Shown here: positions 1 through 8,167 of the stretch, piece by piece
How the letters are laid out: each line of letters starts with the position of its first letter
Position numbering within the stretch: position 1 is the stretch's first letter
Assembly (NCBI GenBank): GCA_902478785.1
Contig: CABSMJ010000001.1
Coordinates: forward strand, 124,001 to 188,000
Origin: an uncultured Oscillospiraceae bacterium
GTDB lineage: Bacteria; Bacillota; Clostridia; Oscillospirales; Oscillospiraceae
Direction of reading: 5' to 3'
DNA: 64,000 nt
The notes under the pieces: model-generated
Told to the model about the DNA's origin: nothing
Seen by the model: the letters and a program-made list of their open reading frames with translations, nothing else
The model's database searches: none
Made by a program: the position numbers and the translations under genes

Positions 1-1022
1 GTGATGCCAGAAGACTGGGAGGTACTGGAGTTTGTCTGGGGCAGATCCGTGGTTTGCGTCATGAGCTGGGAGATCAGCTCCACCACATCAGAGATGGGGA
101 TGGCGTAGCCCATGCCCTCTACATCGGTGTCCGACAGCTTGGCGGTGTTGATGCCGATGAGCTCCCCGTCCAGATTCAGCAGGGCACCGCCGCTGTTGCC
201 GGGATTGATGGCGGCGTCGGTTTGGATGTAGGTGGAAGTGGTGCCGCTCTCATTGGTCAAGCTCCGGTCCAGGGCGCTGACGATGCCGGTGGTCACGGAC
301 TGGCCGTAGCCCAGGGCATTGCCGATGGCCACCACCTGCTCTCCGACCTCAAGGGCATCGGAATCACCCACCGTAATGACCGCGATCTGGGACAGCGTGT
401 CAGAGGACAAATCGGAAACCGCCACCTTGATCACCGCCAGATCAACCTCCTCATCAGTGCCGCACAGCTGGGCCTCATAGACGGAGTTGTCCACAAAACT
501 CACCGACAGGGTGGTGGCGTCCTCCACCACATGGGCGTTGGTGACCATATATAGCCAGGTGCCGTCGTTGGCGATGATGATACCCGAACCGCAGCTTGTG
601 GTCTCCTGCAGCTGAGTCTGGCCGGCGCCGTTGGGTCCAAAGCGGTTGAAGAAGCTCTGCACCTCCTGGACGGAGATATTGGTGATGGACACGACACTGG
701 GCAGGGCAGCCGCTGCAATATCAGACACATCCATGCCATAGCGGGTGCTGGAATAAGAGGTGCTGGCCAGACTGGTAAGGACTGCTCCGGCAGACTCGGC
801 ACTGACGGAAGCTACGCTGCTGTCTTCCTGGGGAAGAAGAGCGTTCACGCCATAAAATGTGCCCGCCGACACGGTTCCAAACAGGACCGCGCTCAGGGTC
901 AGCGCTGCCATCCGCCGCAGGAAGCCCTGGTTCTTTCGCCTGGGGCGGTTCTGCTCAGATGCTCCATGCTCCAGATTCTGTATGCGATCATTCCACTCCA
1001 TGTTCTGATTCATATCATTCAT
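1..1022 (-). CDS. HtrA/DegP-like S1 serine protease, partial (C-terminus beyond window)
   Basis: Membrane-anchored serine protease that degrades misfolded envelope proteins. Translation from the ATG at 1022 gives a short charged N-terminus, one membrane segment near residues 36-56 (ALTLSAVLFGTVSAGTF), then a trypsin-like domain with the complete catalytic triad: His in TNAHVV, Asp in EVDLAVIK and Ser in NPGNSGGALL. The reading frame is still open at base 1, so the rest, expected to include a PDZ domain, lies outside the window. The start is set by AAGGAG 8 nt upstream. It lies just downstream of a two-component system on the same strand, a common arrangement for envelope-stress HtrA, but also has its own promoter at 1076-1104. 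Confidence 0.93.
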   Translation of the reverse strand, partial: MNDMNQNMEWNDRIQNLEHGASEQNRPRRKNQGFLRRMAALTLSAVLFGTVSAGTFYGVNALLPQEDSSVASVSAESAGAVLTSLASTSYSSTRYGMDVSDIAAAALPSVVSITNISVQEVQSFFNRFGPNGAGQTQLQETTSCGSGIIIANDGTWLYMVTNAHVVEDATTLSVSFVDNSVYEAQLCGTDEEVDLAVIKVAVSDLSSDTLSQIAVITVGDSDALEVGEQVVAIGNALGYGQSVTTGIVSALDRSLTNESGTTSTYIQTDAAINPGNSGGALLNLDGELIGINTAKLSDTDVEGMGYAIPISDVVELISQLMTQTTDLPQTNSSTSQSSGI

Positions 1023-1075
1023 ATAGCAAGCTCCTTTTTCAGATTGGATTGTTTTGACTTCAGGTTTCTGCCACA

Positions 1076-1104
1076 AGAATAAAAAACGAACCATAATTGG
1101 AGTT
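1076..1104 (-). promoter_or_regulatory. Promoter of the htrA-like gene with an 18-bp motif shared with the 3283 promoter
   Basis: On the minus strand AACTCCAATTATGGTTCG (1104-1087) is followed by 5 nt and a -10-like TATTCT (1081-1076). The same motif, one mismatch in 18, stands at the same 5-nt distance from a -10-like hexamer at 3283-3311. There is no good -35 hexamer; the motif covers that region, as expected for an activator-dependent promoter. The regulator encoded at 2394-3071 is an obvious candidate (inference). Confidence 0.5.
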
Positions 1105-1119
1105 AAAAGGATCAAATTT

Positions 1120-2397
1120 TTAATCAGGAAAGGAAACGACTACTGACAGTGACACCCCATCGGGACTCTCCGCCCGGATCTTTCCCTTATGGGCCAGCAC
1201 GATGCTCCTGGCAATGGACAGGCCCAGGCCGTAACCGCCCGTCTGGCTGTTCCGGGACTGGTCGGAGCGGTAAAACCGGTCGAAAAGATGAGACAGCTTG
1301 TTCTCCTCCACAGGCTGGATGGTCGTATTCGTCACTGTGAGCAGGATACTCCGTCCCTGTTTTTCCAGCCGCAGCTCCAGCTGTCCCCCGGCGGGCGAAT
1401 ATTTTAACGCGTTGTCCAGCAGTATGGAGATCAGCTGCCGGATGGCCTTTTCGTCCCCGGTGAAGGCGAGCATGGGCTGGATGTGCAGGGCCAGCTCCTT
1501 CTCCTGACTTTTGGCGGGGGCCAGAAAGGGCAGGGCCATTTCCTCCGCCACATCGGAGAGCGGAAACTCGATAATCTGGAGCGGGGGCTGTTCCTCCTCC
1601 ATGCGGGAGAGGTAGATGAGGTCGTTGGTTAGGCCGGTGAGCCGCTCCGTCTGGCGGCGGATATCGGCGAGCCACTGGTTTTCCCCGCATTCCATCTCTG
1701 CCAGCTCCACATCGGCGCTGATGATGGTCATGGGCGTTTTCAGCTCGTGGCCGGCATCGGTGATGAACTGCTTTTGCTTTTCATAGCTCTCGGCCACAGG
1801 ACGGACAATGCGGTGGGACAAAATCAGCAGCAGCACCAGCACCGCCAGCAGGCCCAACAGGGACAGTGCCACACTGGCCAGCAGAGTCGTGCGGAAGGAG
1901 GACAGGCTCCGCCCGCAGTCCAGGAAAATGACGCGGGTGGTGTTCCCTTCCTCCGCCAGTACCAGATAGCGATAATCGTCCAGGAAGCCGCTGGTGTGAC
2001 CAGATTCAAGCGCCGATTGGGCATACAGTTCCGCCGACGCCTCATCCACAGCGGCGATCTGACCGGTGTCCGTCTGGATGACCTGGCCGTCCTCATCCAG
2101 GTCCACAGAGAAAAAGCGGGACTCGTAAGGGGTCTCCGGGGACAGCCCCTTCGGACCCAGGAGATCCCGTTTACCCGTCCCTCTATCCATAGGAATCTCG
2201 CCATCCGGCAGGTTCTCTGTGTTATGAATTTTGGGAAATGCGCCATCATTACTTCCCAGCAGCGCAAGTACCGTGTCAGCGTCGGCGATCACCTTCTGAT
2301 AGCTCATCAGGTTGACTCCGCCCAGAATCACGGCAAGGACGATGGCCAGGGAGATCATGCAGGCGGCAATGAGCTTGCGGCGCAGTCGTTTGATCAT
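1120..2397 (-). CDS. Two-component sensor histidine kinase
   Basis: Membrane histidine kinase of 425 aa. It has TM1 near residues 9-33, an extracytoplasmic sensor region of about 140 aa, and TM2 near 175-205 (SVALSLLGLLAVLVLLLIL). The H-box follows (FITDAGHELKTPMTIIS, phospho-accepting His), then the N-box LLDNALKYSP and the G-box GGYGLGLSIARSIV. The ATG at 2397 overlaps the stop of the response regulator by 4 nt (ATGA) and has GGAGG upstream, so the two are translationally coupled. An in-frame start further upstream, inside the regulator gene, was rejected. The signal sensed is not evident; the downstream HtrA suggests envelope stress (inference). Confidence 0.93.
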   Translation of the reverse strand: MIKRLRRKLIAACMISLAIVLAVILGGVNLMSYQKVIADADTVLALLGSNDGAFPKIHNTENLPDGEIPMDRGTGKRDLLGPKGLSPETPYESRFFSVDLDEDGQVIQTDTGQIAAVDEASAELYAQSALESGHTSGFLDDYRYLVLAEEGNTTRVIFLDCGRSLSSFRTTLLASVALSLLGLLAVLVLLLILSHRIVRPVAESYEKQKQFITDAGHELKTPMTIISADVELAEMECGENQWLADIRRQTERLTGLTNDLIYLSRMEEEQPPLQIIEFPLSDVAEEMALPFLAPAKSQEKELALHIQPMLAFTGDEKAIRQLISILLDNALKYSPAGGQLELRLEKQGRSILLTVTNTTIQPVEENKLSHLFDRFYRSDQSRNSQTGGYGLGLSIARSIVLAHKGKIRAESPDGVSLSVVVSFPD

Positions 2398-3071
2398 GGG
2401 CGTTCCTCCAGGGAGTAGCCAGCGTTCCGGGTAGCTTTGATCTGAATGTTCGCTTTCAGTGCGGTGAGCTTTTTGCGCAGATAGGAAATGTAGACCCACA
2501 CCACATTCAATTCCACATCGCTGTCATAGCCCCAGATCCGCTCCACAAACCGCTCCGTGGGAATCAGCTGCCGGGGATTGCGCAGCAGCAGCTCCATCAT
2601 CTGAAATTCCTTGTTGGCCAGGCGGAAGCTGCCGTGGGGGGAGGAGAGCTCAAAGTTGGTCTGATCCAGGGTAATGTTGCCCAGGGTGAGCTGACTGGTC
2701 ACCTGGCCTCCGGCCTGACTGCGTGTCATGGCCCGGATACGAGCCATGAGCTCGGCGGTGGAAAAAGGCTTGGTCAGGTAGTCGTTGGCGCCCGTGTCCA
2801 GGCCGGTGACCTTGTCCTCCACCTCCGACTTGGCGGTGAGCAGCAGCACCGGGATGGGGTTGCCCGCCTGCCGCAGCCGGCGCAGCACCTCCAGTCCGTC
2901 CAGCTTGGGCATCATGATGTCCAGGATCAGGGCGTCGTAGTTGCCTGCGTCCAGATAGGCCAGGGCCTCCTCGCCGTCGTACACCGGGTCCACGGAGTAG
3001 TTGTTCTTTTCCAAAAGGGCTGTTACCGCCCGGGACAGGGAGCGTTCATCTTCTGCAAACAGTATGCGCAT
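2394..3071 (-). CDS. OmpR/PhoB-family response regulator
   Basis: Cytoplasmic DNA-binding response regulator of 225 aa, the usual family length. The receiver domain (1-120) has the acidic pair after MRILFAEDE, the phospho-acceptor Asp in ALILDIMMPKLDG, and the conserved Lys in LLLTAKSE. The winged-helix DNA-binding domain covers about 130-225 and ends with VVWVYISYLRKKL and ATRNAGYSLEE. It is the first gene of an operon with the kinase at 1120-2397. It may control the motif-bearing promoters at 1076 and 3283 that flank the operon (inference). Confidence 0.95.
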   Translation of the reverse strand: MRILFAEDERSLSRAVTALLEKNNYSVDPVYDGEEALAYLDAGNYDALILDIMMPKLDGLEVLRRLRQAGNPIPVLLLTAKSEVEDKVTGLDTGANDYLTKPFSTAELMARIRAMTRSQAGGQVTSQLTLGNITLDQTNFELSSPHGSFRLANKEFQMMELLLRNPRQLIPTERFVERIWGYDSDVELNVVWVYISYLRKKLTALKANIQIKATRNAGYSLEERP

Positions 3072-3137
3072 ACGGTTTATCCTTTCTGTTCATCTTTTTG
3101 AAGCCAGCATACCGCCGCTGCCTTAACCTTAATTAAA

Positions 3138-3166
3138 ATCATAGCACAGCCCGCGCGTCCTGTCAC
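3138..3166 (-). promoter_or_regulatory. Promoter of the two-component operon
   Basis: Minus strand: GTGACA (3166-3161), 17-nt spacer, TATGAT (3143-3138); each hexamer matches consensus at 5 of 6 positions. It lies about 70 bp upstream of the regulator start. Confidence 0.6.
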
Positions 3167-3282
3167 TGTTCCTGCGGGAAAAGGGCTGCAAGCTTGAAGA
3201 AACAGGATCTTTGCTCCGGATACAGAACTTGCGAAGCCGAAAAAGCGTTCACTTTTTGTTCAGGAAAAGGCTGCCGCAATTA

Positions 3283-3311
3283 AACTCCAATTATGTTTCG
3301 GTTCTTACACT
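3283..3311 (+). promoter_or_regulatory. Promoter of the VTC/DUF4956 operon with the shared 18-bp motif
   Basis: AACTCCAATTATGTTTCG at 3283-3300 is followed after 5 nt by TACACT (3306-3311). It matches the htrA promoter in motif (17 of 18) and in spacing to the -10. Transcription would start near 3318, about 28 nt before the GTG start at 3346. Confidence 0.5.
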
Positions 3312-3345
3312 GGCAACACGATATCCAAACAAGGAGGCCCCGTCT

Positions 3346-4062
3346 GTGAAGAACCAGATGATCTTTCAACGATACGAATTCAAATATTTGATGGATTTCC
3401 GCCAGCTGCAAGCCGTACTGGCTGCCATGGCTCCTTACATGGTGCCGGACGAGTACAGCCACAGCTCCATCCGCAACCTGTACCTGGACACGCCGGATTA
3501 CCGGCTCATCCGCCGCAGTTTGGAAAGGCCTGTCTACAAAGAAAAGCTCCGCGTGCGCAGCTACGGTCAGGCGGAAAAGCATGAACCGGTGTTTGTAGAA
3601 TTGAAAAAGAAATATCTCTCCGTGGTGTATAAGCGGCGCATCCCTATCCCACAGGATCAGGCGCTGGCATGCATTGACGGGAGGCAGCCCTGGCCGGACA
3701 ACCAGATCGGCGCGGAACTGGCCTACACCATGGATTTTTACAAAGCTCTGCGCCCGGCAGTGTTCCTCTCTTACGAGCGGGACTCCTTCCGCGGCGTGGA
3801 GGACGAGGAGTTTCGGGTGACCTTTGACAGCGAGATCCGATACCGGCAGAAGGAGCTGACCCTGGATTCCGACACCTGGGGCACGCCCATTCTGCCGTCC
3901 GGACAGGTGCTCATGGAATTGAAGGTGGCCGGAGGTCTGCCCCTGTGGATGGCCCATGTTCTTTCGGAGCAGAGGATCTTCAAGACCTCTTTTTCCAAAT
4001 ACGGCGCCGCCTATCAGGACATTATGCTCACCAGACAGAGAGGAGAAAGAAAATATGCTTGA
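3346..4062 (+). CDS. VTC-domain (polyphosphate polymerase-type) protein
   Basis: Protein of 238 aa with a VTC/CYTH-like tunnel fold. Seen: the N-terminal RYEFKYLMD strand, basic pairs lining the putative tunnel (SIRNLYLDTPDYRLIRRS, EKLRVRSYG), the acidic-basic strand VFVELKKKY followed by VYKRRIPIP, and a late VLMELKV strand. In yeast Vtc4 this domain makes polyphosphate; the bacterial stand-alone form usually sits beside DUF4956 and CotH- or carbohydrate-binding proteins, and its product is not settled. The GTG start is chosen because AAGGAGG lies just upstream; the earlier in-frame start lacks a ribosome binding site. The gene overlaps the next by 8 nt. Confidence 0.88.
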   Translation: MKNQMIFQRYEFKYLMDFRQLQAVLAAMAPYMVPDEYSHSSIRNLYLDTPDYRLIRRSLERPVYKEKLRVRSYGQAEKHEPVFVELKKKYLSVVYKRRIPIPQDQALACIDGRQPWPDNQIGAELAYTMDFYKALRPAVFLSYERDSFRGVEDEEFRVTFDSEIRYRQKELTLDSDTWGTPILPSGQVLMELKVAGGLPLWMAHVLSEQRIFKTSFSKYGAAYQDIMLTRQRGERKYA

Positions 4063-4750
4063 CACTGTATTCCGCGGGCTGTTTGATACCGCCCTGACCG
4101 ACACCATTGCCCCCGGAAACTTCCTGCTTTGTGTGGGCGTTTCTCTGGTTCTGGGCCTGCTGCTGTGCGCCATGACCGGCTGGCAGTCCCGCAGCAGCCG
4201 CAGTTTCACCGTTACCCTGGCCCTGCTGCCGGCGGTGGTCTGCGTGGTCATCATGATGGTCAACGGTAATGTGGGCACCGGCGTGGCGGTGGCCGGTTCT
4301 TTCAGCCTGGTGCGCTTCCGCTCCGCTCCCGGCACCGCCCGGGAGATCTCAGCCATCTTTGTGGCCATGGGCACCGGCCTCATCACAGGTATGGGCTATT
4401 TGGCCTACGCCGCTCTGTTTGCCCTGATTCTCGGCGCTGCCACCATGGCGTACACCGCATTCAGCCTCCGTCCCCATAATGGAGGCCCCGTCTGCCGCAC
4501 CCTCCACATCACCGTTCCCGAGGACCTGGACTACATCGGTGTCTTTGAGCCGGTGCTGGACGAATACACCCGGCAGTACAGCCTCACCCAGGTGAAGACC
4601 ACCAACATGGGGAGCCTTTTCAAGCTGACCTACGATGTGACTATGAAGGACGCCGCCCTGGAAAAGAAATTCATCGACCAGCTGCGGCTGCGCAACGGCA
4701 ATCTGGAGATTGCCCTGGGACATCAGGATAATGCCGTGGCAACACTCTAA
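4055..4750 (+). CDS. DUF4956 membrane protein
   Basis: Membrane protein of 231 aa. About four helices fill the first 140 residues (FLLCVGVSLVLGLLLCAM, TVTLALLPAVVCVVIMMV, a glycine-rich VGTGVAVAGSFSLVRFRSAPGTAREI segment split over two strands of helix, and LAYAALFALILGAATMAY). A cytoplasmic C-terminal domain of about 85 aa follows. The GSFSLVRFRS and GTAREI signature is typical of DUF4956. The start lies 8 nt inside the VTC gene and the lipoprotein gene follows after 19 nt, so the three form one operon. The biochemical role of the family is unknown; conserved neighbourhood suggests a membrane partner of the VTC enzyme. Confidence 0.88.
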   Translation: MLDTVFRGLFDTALTDTIAPGNFLLCVGVSLVLGLLLCAMTGWQSRSSRSFTVTLALLPAVVCVVIMMVNGNVGTGVAVAGSFSLVRFRSAPGTAREISAIFVAMGTGLITGMGYLAYAALFALILGAATMAYTAFSLRPHNGGPVCRTLHITVPEDLDYIGVFEPVLDEYTRQYSLTQVKTTNMGSLFKLTYDVTMKDAALEKKFIDQLRLRNGNLEIALGHQDNAVATL

Positions 4751-4769
4751 AATAGGAGATGATAATACG

Positions 4770-6464
4770 ATGAAACAGGCAAAGCGCAGACTTACCGCAA
4801 TTTTGCTGTGCAGCCTGCTGCTCCTCAACGGCTGCGGAGCGCAGAACACAGCGGAGGACACTTCCAGTACGGAAACCGCTTCCTCCGGGAATATAACGGC
4901 CACCACCGTATCCGCCATCGACACATCCAGCGTGTTCAGCGACCGGGATCTGGCGGGGACCTATGACGAGAGCGAGGCCATTTCCATTACGCTGAATGGA
5001 GACGGTGCCTCCTGTGATTCCAGTTCCGTTGTCATTGACGGCAGCACTATCACCATTACCGCCGAGGGGGTCTATCTCATTTCCGGTGCCCTCACCGACG
5101 GCCAGATCATCGTGAACGCCGGCGATACCGAGAAGGTACAGCTGGTGCTGGCGGGAGCGGACATCACCAGCACTACCTCTGCCGCCATCTACGCTCTGGA
5201 GGCTGACAAGGTGTTCATCACCCTGGCGGAGAGCACGGAGAACACCCTGACCAACGGCGGGGAATACGTGGCCATCGACGACAACAACATCGACGCGGTG
5301 ATCTTTGCCAAGACTGATCTGACCCTCAACGGCTCCGGCAGCCTGACCATCAACGCGCAGGCCGGTCACGGCGTCGTATCCAAGGACGACCTGGTCATCA
5401 CCGGCGGAAACTACGCTATTACCGCCGCAAGCCATGGCCTGGACGGCAAGGACAGCGTGGCCATCGCCGCCGGCACCTTTGCTATCACCTCCGGCAAGGA
5501 TGGTATCCATGCGGAGAACAGCGACGACACCTCCCTGGGCTGGCTCTATATTCAGGACGGCAGCTTCACCATCACCGCTCAGGGGGATGCCATCAGCGCC
5601 CAGGGGGCCCTTCAGATCGACGGCGGTACCTTTGACCTGTATACCGGAGAAGGCAGTGCCAGCGTGGAGATGACCAGCAGCGACCAGTTTGGCGGCCCCA
5701 TGGGTGGCGGCCAGCGGGGCGGCTGGACGGACCAGGCCACCGTCTCTGACACCCAGACCGCTTCCACCACACAGACGGAGGAGGACTCCACCAGTCAGAA
5801 GGGCATCAAGGGCGAGAGCACCTATGCCATCAACGGTGGCACATTCAACATCGACAGCGCGGATGACTGTCTCCACGCTGGCGGAGAGATGGTCATCGCC
5901 GCCGGAGAATTTACCCTGAACAGTGGAGACGATGCCGTCCACTGTGACGACGCCCTTACCATCCAGAGCGGCACCTTCACCATCCCCTACTGCTACGAAG
6001 GCATTGAGGGCCTGTCCATCACCATTGAGGACGGCGTGTTTGACATCACCTCCAACGATGATGGCCTCAATGCCGCCGGCGGCGCCGACAGCTCCGGCTT
6101 TGGCGGCTTTGGCAACCGGCCCCAGGATACCTTCGCCGCCAGCTCTGACAGCTTTATCCTCATCAACGGCGGTACCTTCACCGTCGTATCCACCGGTGAC
6201 AGCGTGGACTCCAACGGCAACCTTACCATCAACGGCGGCACATTGAATCTCACCTGCAACGGCAGCGGCAACACCGCCATTGACTGCGACGGCACCTATA
6301 CCAACAACGGCGGCGATGTCACCACCAACGACGGTTCCGAGAGCAACCCCGGCCAGATGGGTGGCGGCATGGGCGACCAAGCGGGCAGAGGCGGCAAAGG
6401 TGCTGTCGGCAGCCAAGCTGGCACAGCAAACTTCGGGCAGCCGGGGCAAACTTCCGGGACGTGA
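4770..6464 (+). CDS. Carbohydrate-binding beta-helix lipoprotein (Cthe_2159/DUF4353-like)
   Basis: Exported lipoprotein of 564 aa. The signal peptide ends with LLLLNGC (lipid-modified Cys at about residue 22), followed by a Ser/Thr-rich linker. The body is built of many short beta-helix rungs of the type INGGTFN, ITSGKDGIHAEN, INSGDDAVHCDD and ITSNDDGLNAAG, with repeated Asp-Asp/Asp-Gly turns like the calcium-binding carbohydrate-binding domain of Cthe_2159. The C-terminus is Gly/Gln-rich and low complexity. It is the last gene of the VTC-DUF4956 operon, with AGGAGA before the ATG. It probably binds an acidic polysaccharide or the product of its partners at the cell surface (inference). Confidence 0.82.
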   Translation: MKQAKRRLTAILLCSLLLLNGCGAQNTAEDTSSTETASSGNITATTVSAIDTSSVFSDRDLAGTYDESEAISITLNGDGASCDSSSVVIDGSTITITAEGVYLISGALTDGQIIVNAGDTEKVQLVLAGADITSTTSAAIYALEADKVFITLAESTENTLTNGGEYVAIDDNNIDAVIFAKTDLTLNGSGSLTINAQAGHGVVSKDDLVITGGNYAITAASHGLDGKDSVAIAAGTFAITSGKDGIHAENSDDTSLGWLYIQDGSFTITAQGDAISAQGALQIDGGTFDLYTGEGSASVEMTSSDQFGGPMGGGQRGGWTDQATVSDTQTASTTQTEEDSTSQKGIKGESTYAINGGTFNIDSADDCLHAGGEMVIAAGEFTLNSGDDAVHCDDALTIQSGTFTIPYCYEGIEGLSITIEDGVFDITSNDDGLNAAGGADSSGFGGFGNRPQDTFAASSDSFILINGGTFTVVSTGDSVDSNGNLTINGGTLNLTCNGSGNTAIDCDGTYTNNGGDVTTNDGSESNPGQMGGGMGDQAGRGGKGAVGSQAGTANFGQPGQTSGT

Positions 6465-6471
6465 TCCTGCA

Positions 6472-6507
6472 AATATCCCGCCTGGTAAAGCGTTCGGGCG
6501 GGATATT
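6472..6507 (+). terminator. Inverted repeat after the lipoprotein gene, probable terminator
   Basis: AATATCCCGCC (6472-6482) and GGCGGGATATT (6497-6507) pair over 11 bp with a 14-nt loop, 8 nt after the stop codon. No T-tract follows, so termination is likely but not certain. Confidence 0.5.
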
Positions 6508-6650
6508 GATTCGGTCAAACCAGCTGCCGAAAAAGGAAAAACAAACGGTAAAGCCGGCTCCCAAGAGATGCGTTTCAGTCATGCGCTCATTTGTCTGCTG
6601 GACAAGCCGCTACTTTTTGAAGGCCGTTTTGCGGAAAATATAAGTCAAAA

Positions 6651-6684
6651 AATTAGGGCGTGTGGTGTTCCACATACCCTAATT
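6651..6684. terminator. Hairpin with T/A flanks, possible bidirectional terminator
   Basis: AATTAGGG...CCCTAATT arms, interrupted by two wobble positions, enclose a 4-nt TGTT loop after a GTGG/CCAC inner stem. A-rich sequence lies to the left and TTTT to the right, so it could stop transcription from either side of the convergent genes ending at 6464 and 6987. Confidence 0.45.
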
Positions 6685-6699
6685 TTACCCATACACGAT

Positions 6700-6742
6700 G
6701 TTAAGCCCCATAGGTGCACAATGTGCACCTATGGGGCTTAAC
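6700..6742. repeat. Perfect 20-bp inverted repeat, 3-nt centre
   Basis: GTTAAGCCCCATAGGTGCAC at 6700-6719 is followed by AAT and its exact reverse complement at 6723-6742. It stands in the convergent spacer 6465-6986, has no T-tract and is much longer than a usual operator. The remaining spacer up to 6986 shows no gene I can support; open frames across it have no ribosome binding site or recognisable domain. Confidence 0.8.
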
Positions 6743-6986
6743 ACTTGAGAAGGGCCTTGACCGAGCCTGGCGAGACAAGGTGATCCAGATTGCAGCTCCC
6801 TCTGTCTGCTCCCACCACCAAGGGGGCAGTGGGACCTGCGGTTTGACAACTTTCTGGCTCAGGCTTTGGACTGTGCCGGTATCGGTTAAGGGAACACCTT
6901 TTTGTAACGCATGAAGAAACACGAGAGGAACGATTACTAATTCTGCTGATTTATATCCAGTTTTGCTTTTGCGCAAGACGATTTGA

Positions 6987-8153
6987 TTAAATACACTCCA
7001 TCAAAATTTCATAAATCTCATCGTGGGTAAACTGCTTATAACCGTTGGGCAGCAGATTGGTGCTGTCGGCCACTTGCCGCAGAAGCTCGGGCGTGATTTC
7101 CGTTTTGGAGTGCAGCTGTGACAGCTTGGTGGGCAGGCCGCACTCCTGAATGAATCCGGCCAGCGTCTGGATACCAGCTTGGGCGGCCTTCTCATCGTCC
7201 GCCTCGGAGACACCCCACACCGTCCTGGCAAACTTGGCAAACTTAGGTACGGCACTCTTGTAGAGGTGCCGATAGTAGGCCGGATGGAGCACTGCCAAGC
7301 CCTGCCCATGGTTGCAGTCAGTGTATGCCCCCAGCTGGTGCTCGATCTGGTGGCACTCAAAATCGGTCAGGCGGCCCACCTTCAAAATACCGTTTTCCGC
7401 CATGGCGGAGGTCCACATCAGATTGCTCCGGGCAGTGTAGTCGTGGATGTCCTTGAGCAGCGTCTGCATGTTGGTGACGGTGCTGACCATGATGGCCAGG
7501 GCTACCTCGTCCGATACATTGTCCCGGTCGGAGCGGCCGAAGTAGGTTTCCATGGCGTGGCTCAGCGTGTCAAAAGCCCCTGAAAGCACCTGCATCCGGG
7601 GCAGGGTCATGGTATAGTCCGGGTCCAGAATGGCAAACCGGGGCGCGGCAGCATACATACCGCCCTTGATTTTAACCGTCTCGTTGGTAATGACAGCTCC
7701 GCCGTTCATCTCCGCACCGGTGCCGGAGGCGGTCACTACCGCGCCCAGAGGAATTGGTTTGGCGGGCAGTGGGGAATGGCGCACCATCTCCACCTCCCAC
7801 AGATCTTCATCGGTGACGGCTTGGGCGCAGACGACCTTGCAGCAGTCCACCACAGAGCCGCCGCCCACCGCCAGCACCAGATCAATTTTATTTTCCCGGG
7901 CCAGCTTGGCACCCTCCCGAACCTTCTCCCAGGTGGGATTAGACATAATGCCGGTGAACTCAGTGACCGTCTTGCCGTTCTCCTTCAAAATACCGGCGAT
8001 CTCGTCGTAGACACCGTTCTTCTTGATAGATCCGCCGCCGTAGGCCAACAGAACATTAGAGCCATAGACGGACAAAATGTTGGTAAGGTGCTGCTTGGCC
8101 GCCCCCTTTCCGAAATAGACCTTGGTAGGATACTCGTAAACAAAGTTTTCCAT
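6987..8153 (-). CDS. Iron-containing alcohol dehydrogenase (butanol dehydrogenase/YqhD-like)
   Basis: NAD(P)H-dependent alcohol/aldehyde oxidoreductase of 388 aa, full length. The N-terminal nucleotide-binding half has YGGGSIKKNG and the cofactor motif VGGGSVVDCCK. The C-terminal metal-binding half keeps all four ligands: Asp and His in FDTLSHAMETYF, His in HQIEHQLGAY and His in CNHGQGLAVLHP. The start is at ATG 8153 after AAAGGAG; an upstream extension with poor composition was rejected. It is the last gene of the minus-strand run beginning at the promoter at 12442. The active relative of the degenerate paralogue at 15356-16471. Confidence 0.93.
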   Translation of the reverse strand: MENFVYEYPTKVYFGKGAAKQHLTNILSVYGSNVLLAYGGGSIKKNGVYDEIAGILKENGKTVTEFTGIMSNPTWEKVREGAKLARENKIDLVLAVGGGSVVDCCKVVCAQAVTDEDLWEVEMVRHSPLPAKPIPLGAVVTASGTGAEMNGGAVITNETVKIKGGMYAAAPRFAILDPDYTMTLPRMQVLSGAFDTLSHAMETYFGRSDRDNVSDEVALAIMVSTVTNMQTLLKDIHDYTARSNLMWTSAMAENGILKVGRLTDFECHQIEHQLGAYTDCNHGQGLAVLHPAYYRHLYKSAVPKFAKFARTVWGVSEADDEKAAQAGIQTLAGFIQECGLPTKLSQLHSKTEITPELLRQVADSTNLLPNGYKQFTHDEIYEILMECI

Positions 8154-8167
8154 GGGCAACGCTCCTT

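Noticed and set aside
4671..6518. A 615-codon minus-strand frame opposite the beta-helix lipoprotein gene
   Set aside because: Ala/Gly/Val-rich mirror of the repeat-containing gene, without start signals.
6701..6976. A 91-codon minus-strand frame ending in the 20-bp palindrome
   Set aside because: Trp/Pro-rich run with no start signal and no homologous domain known to me; it depends on the palindrome for its last codons.
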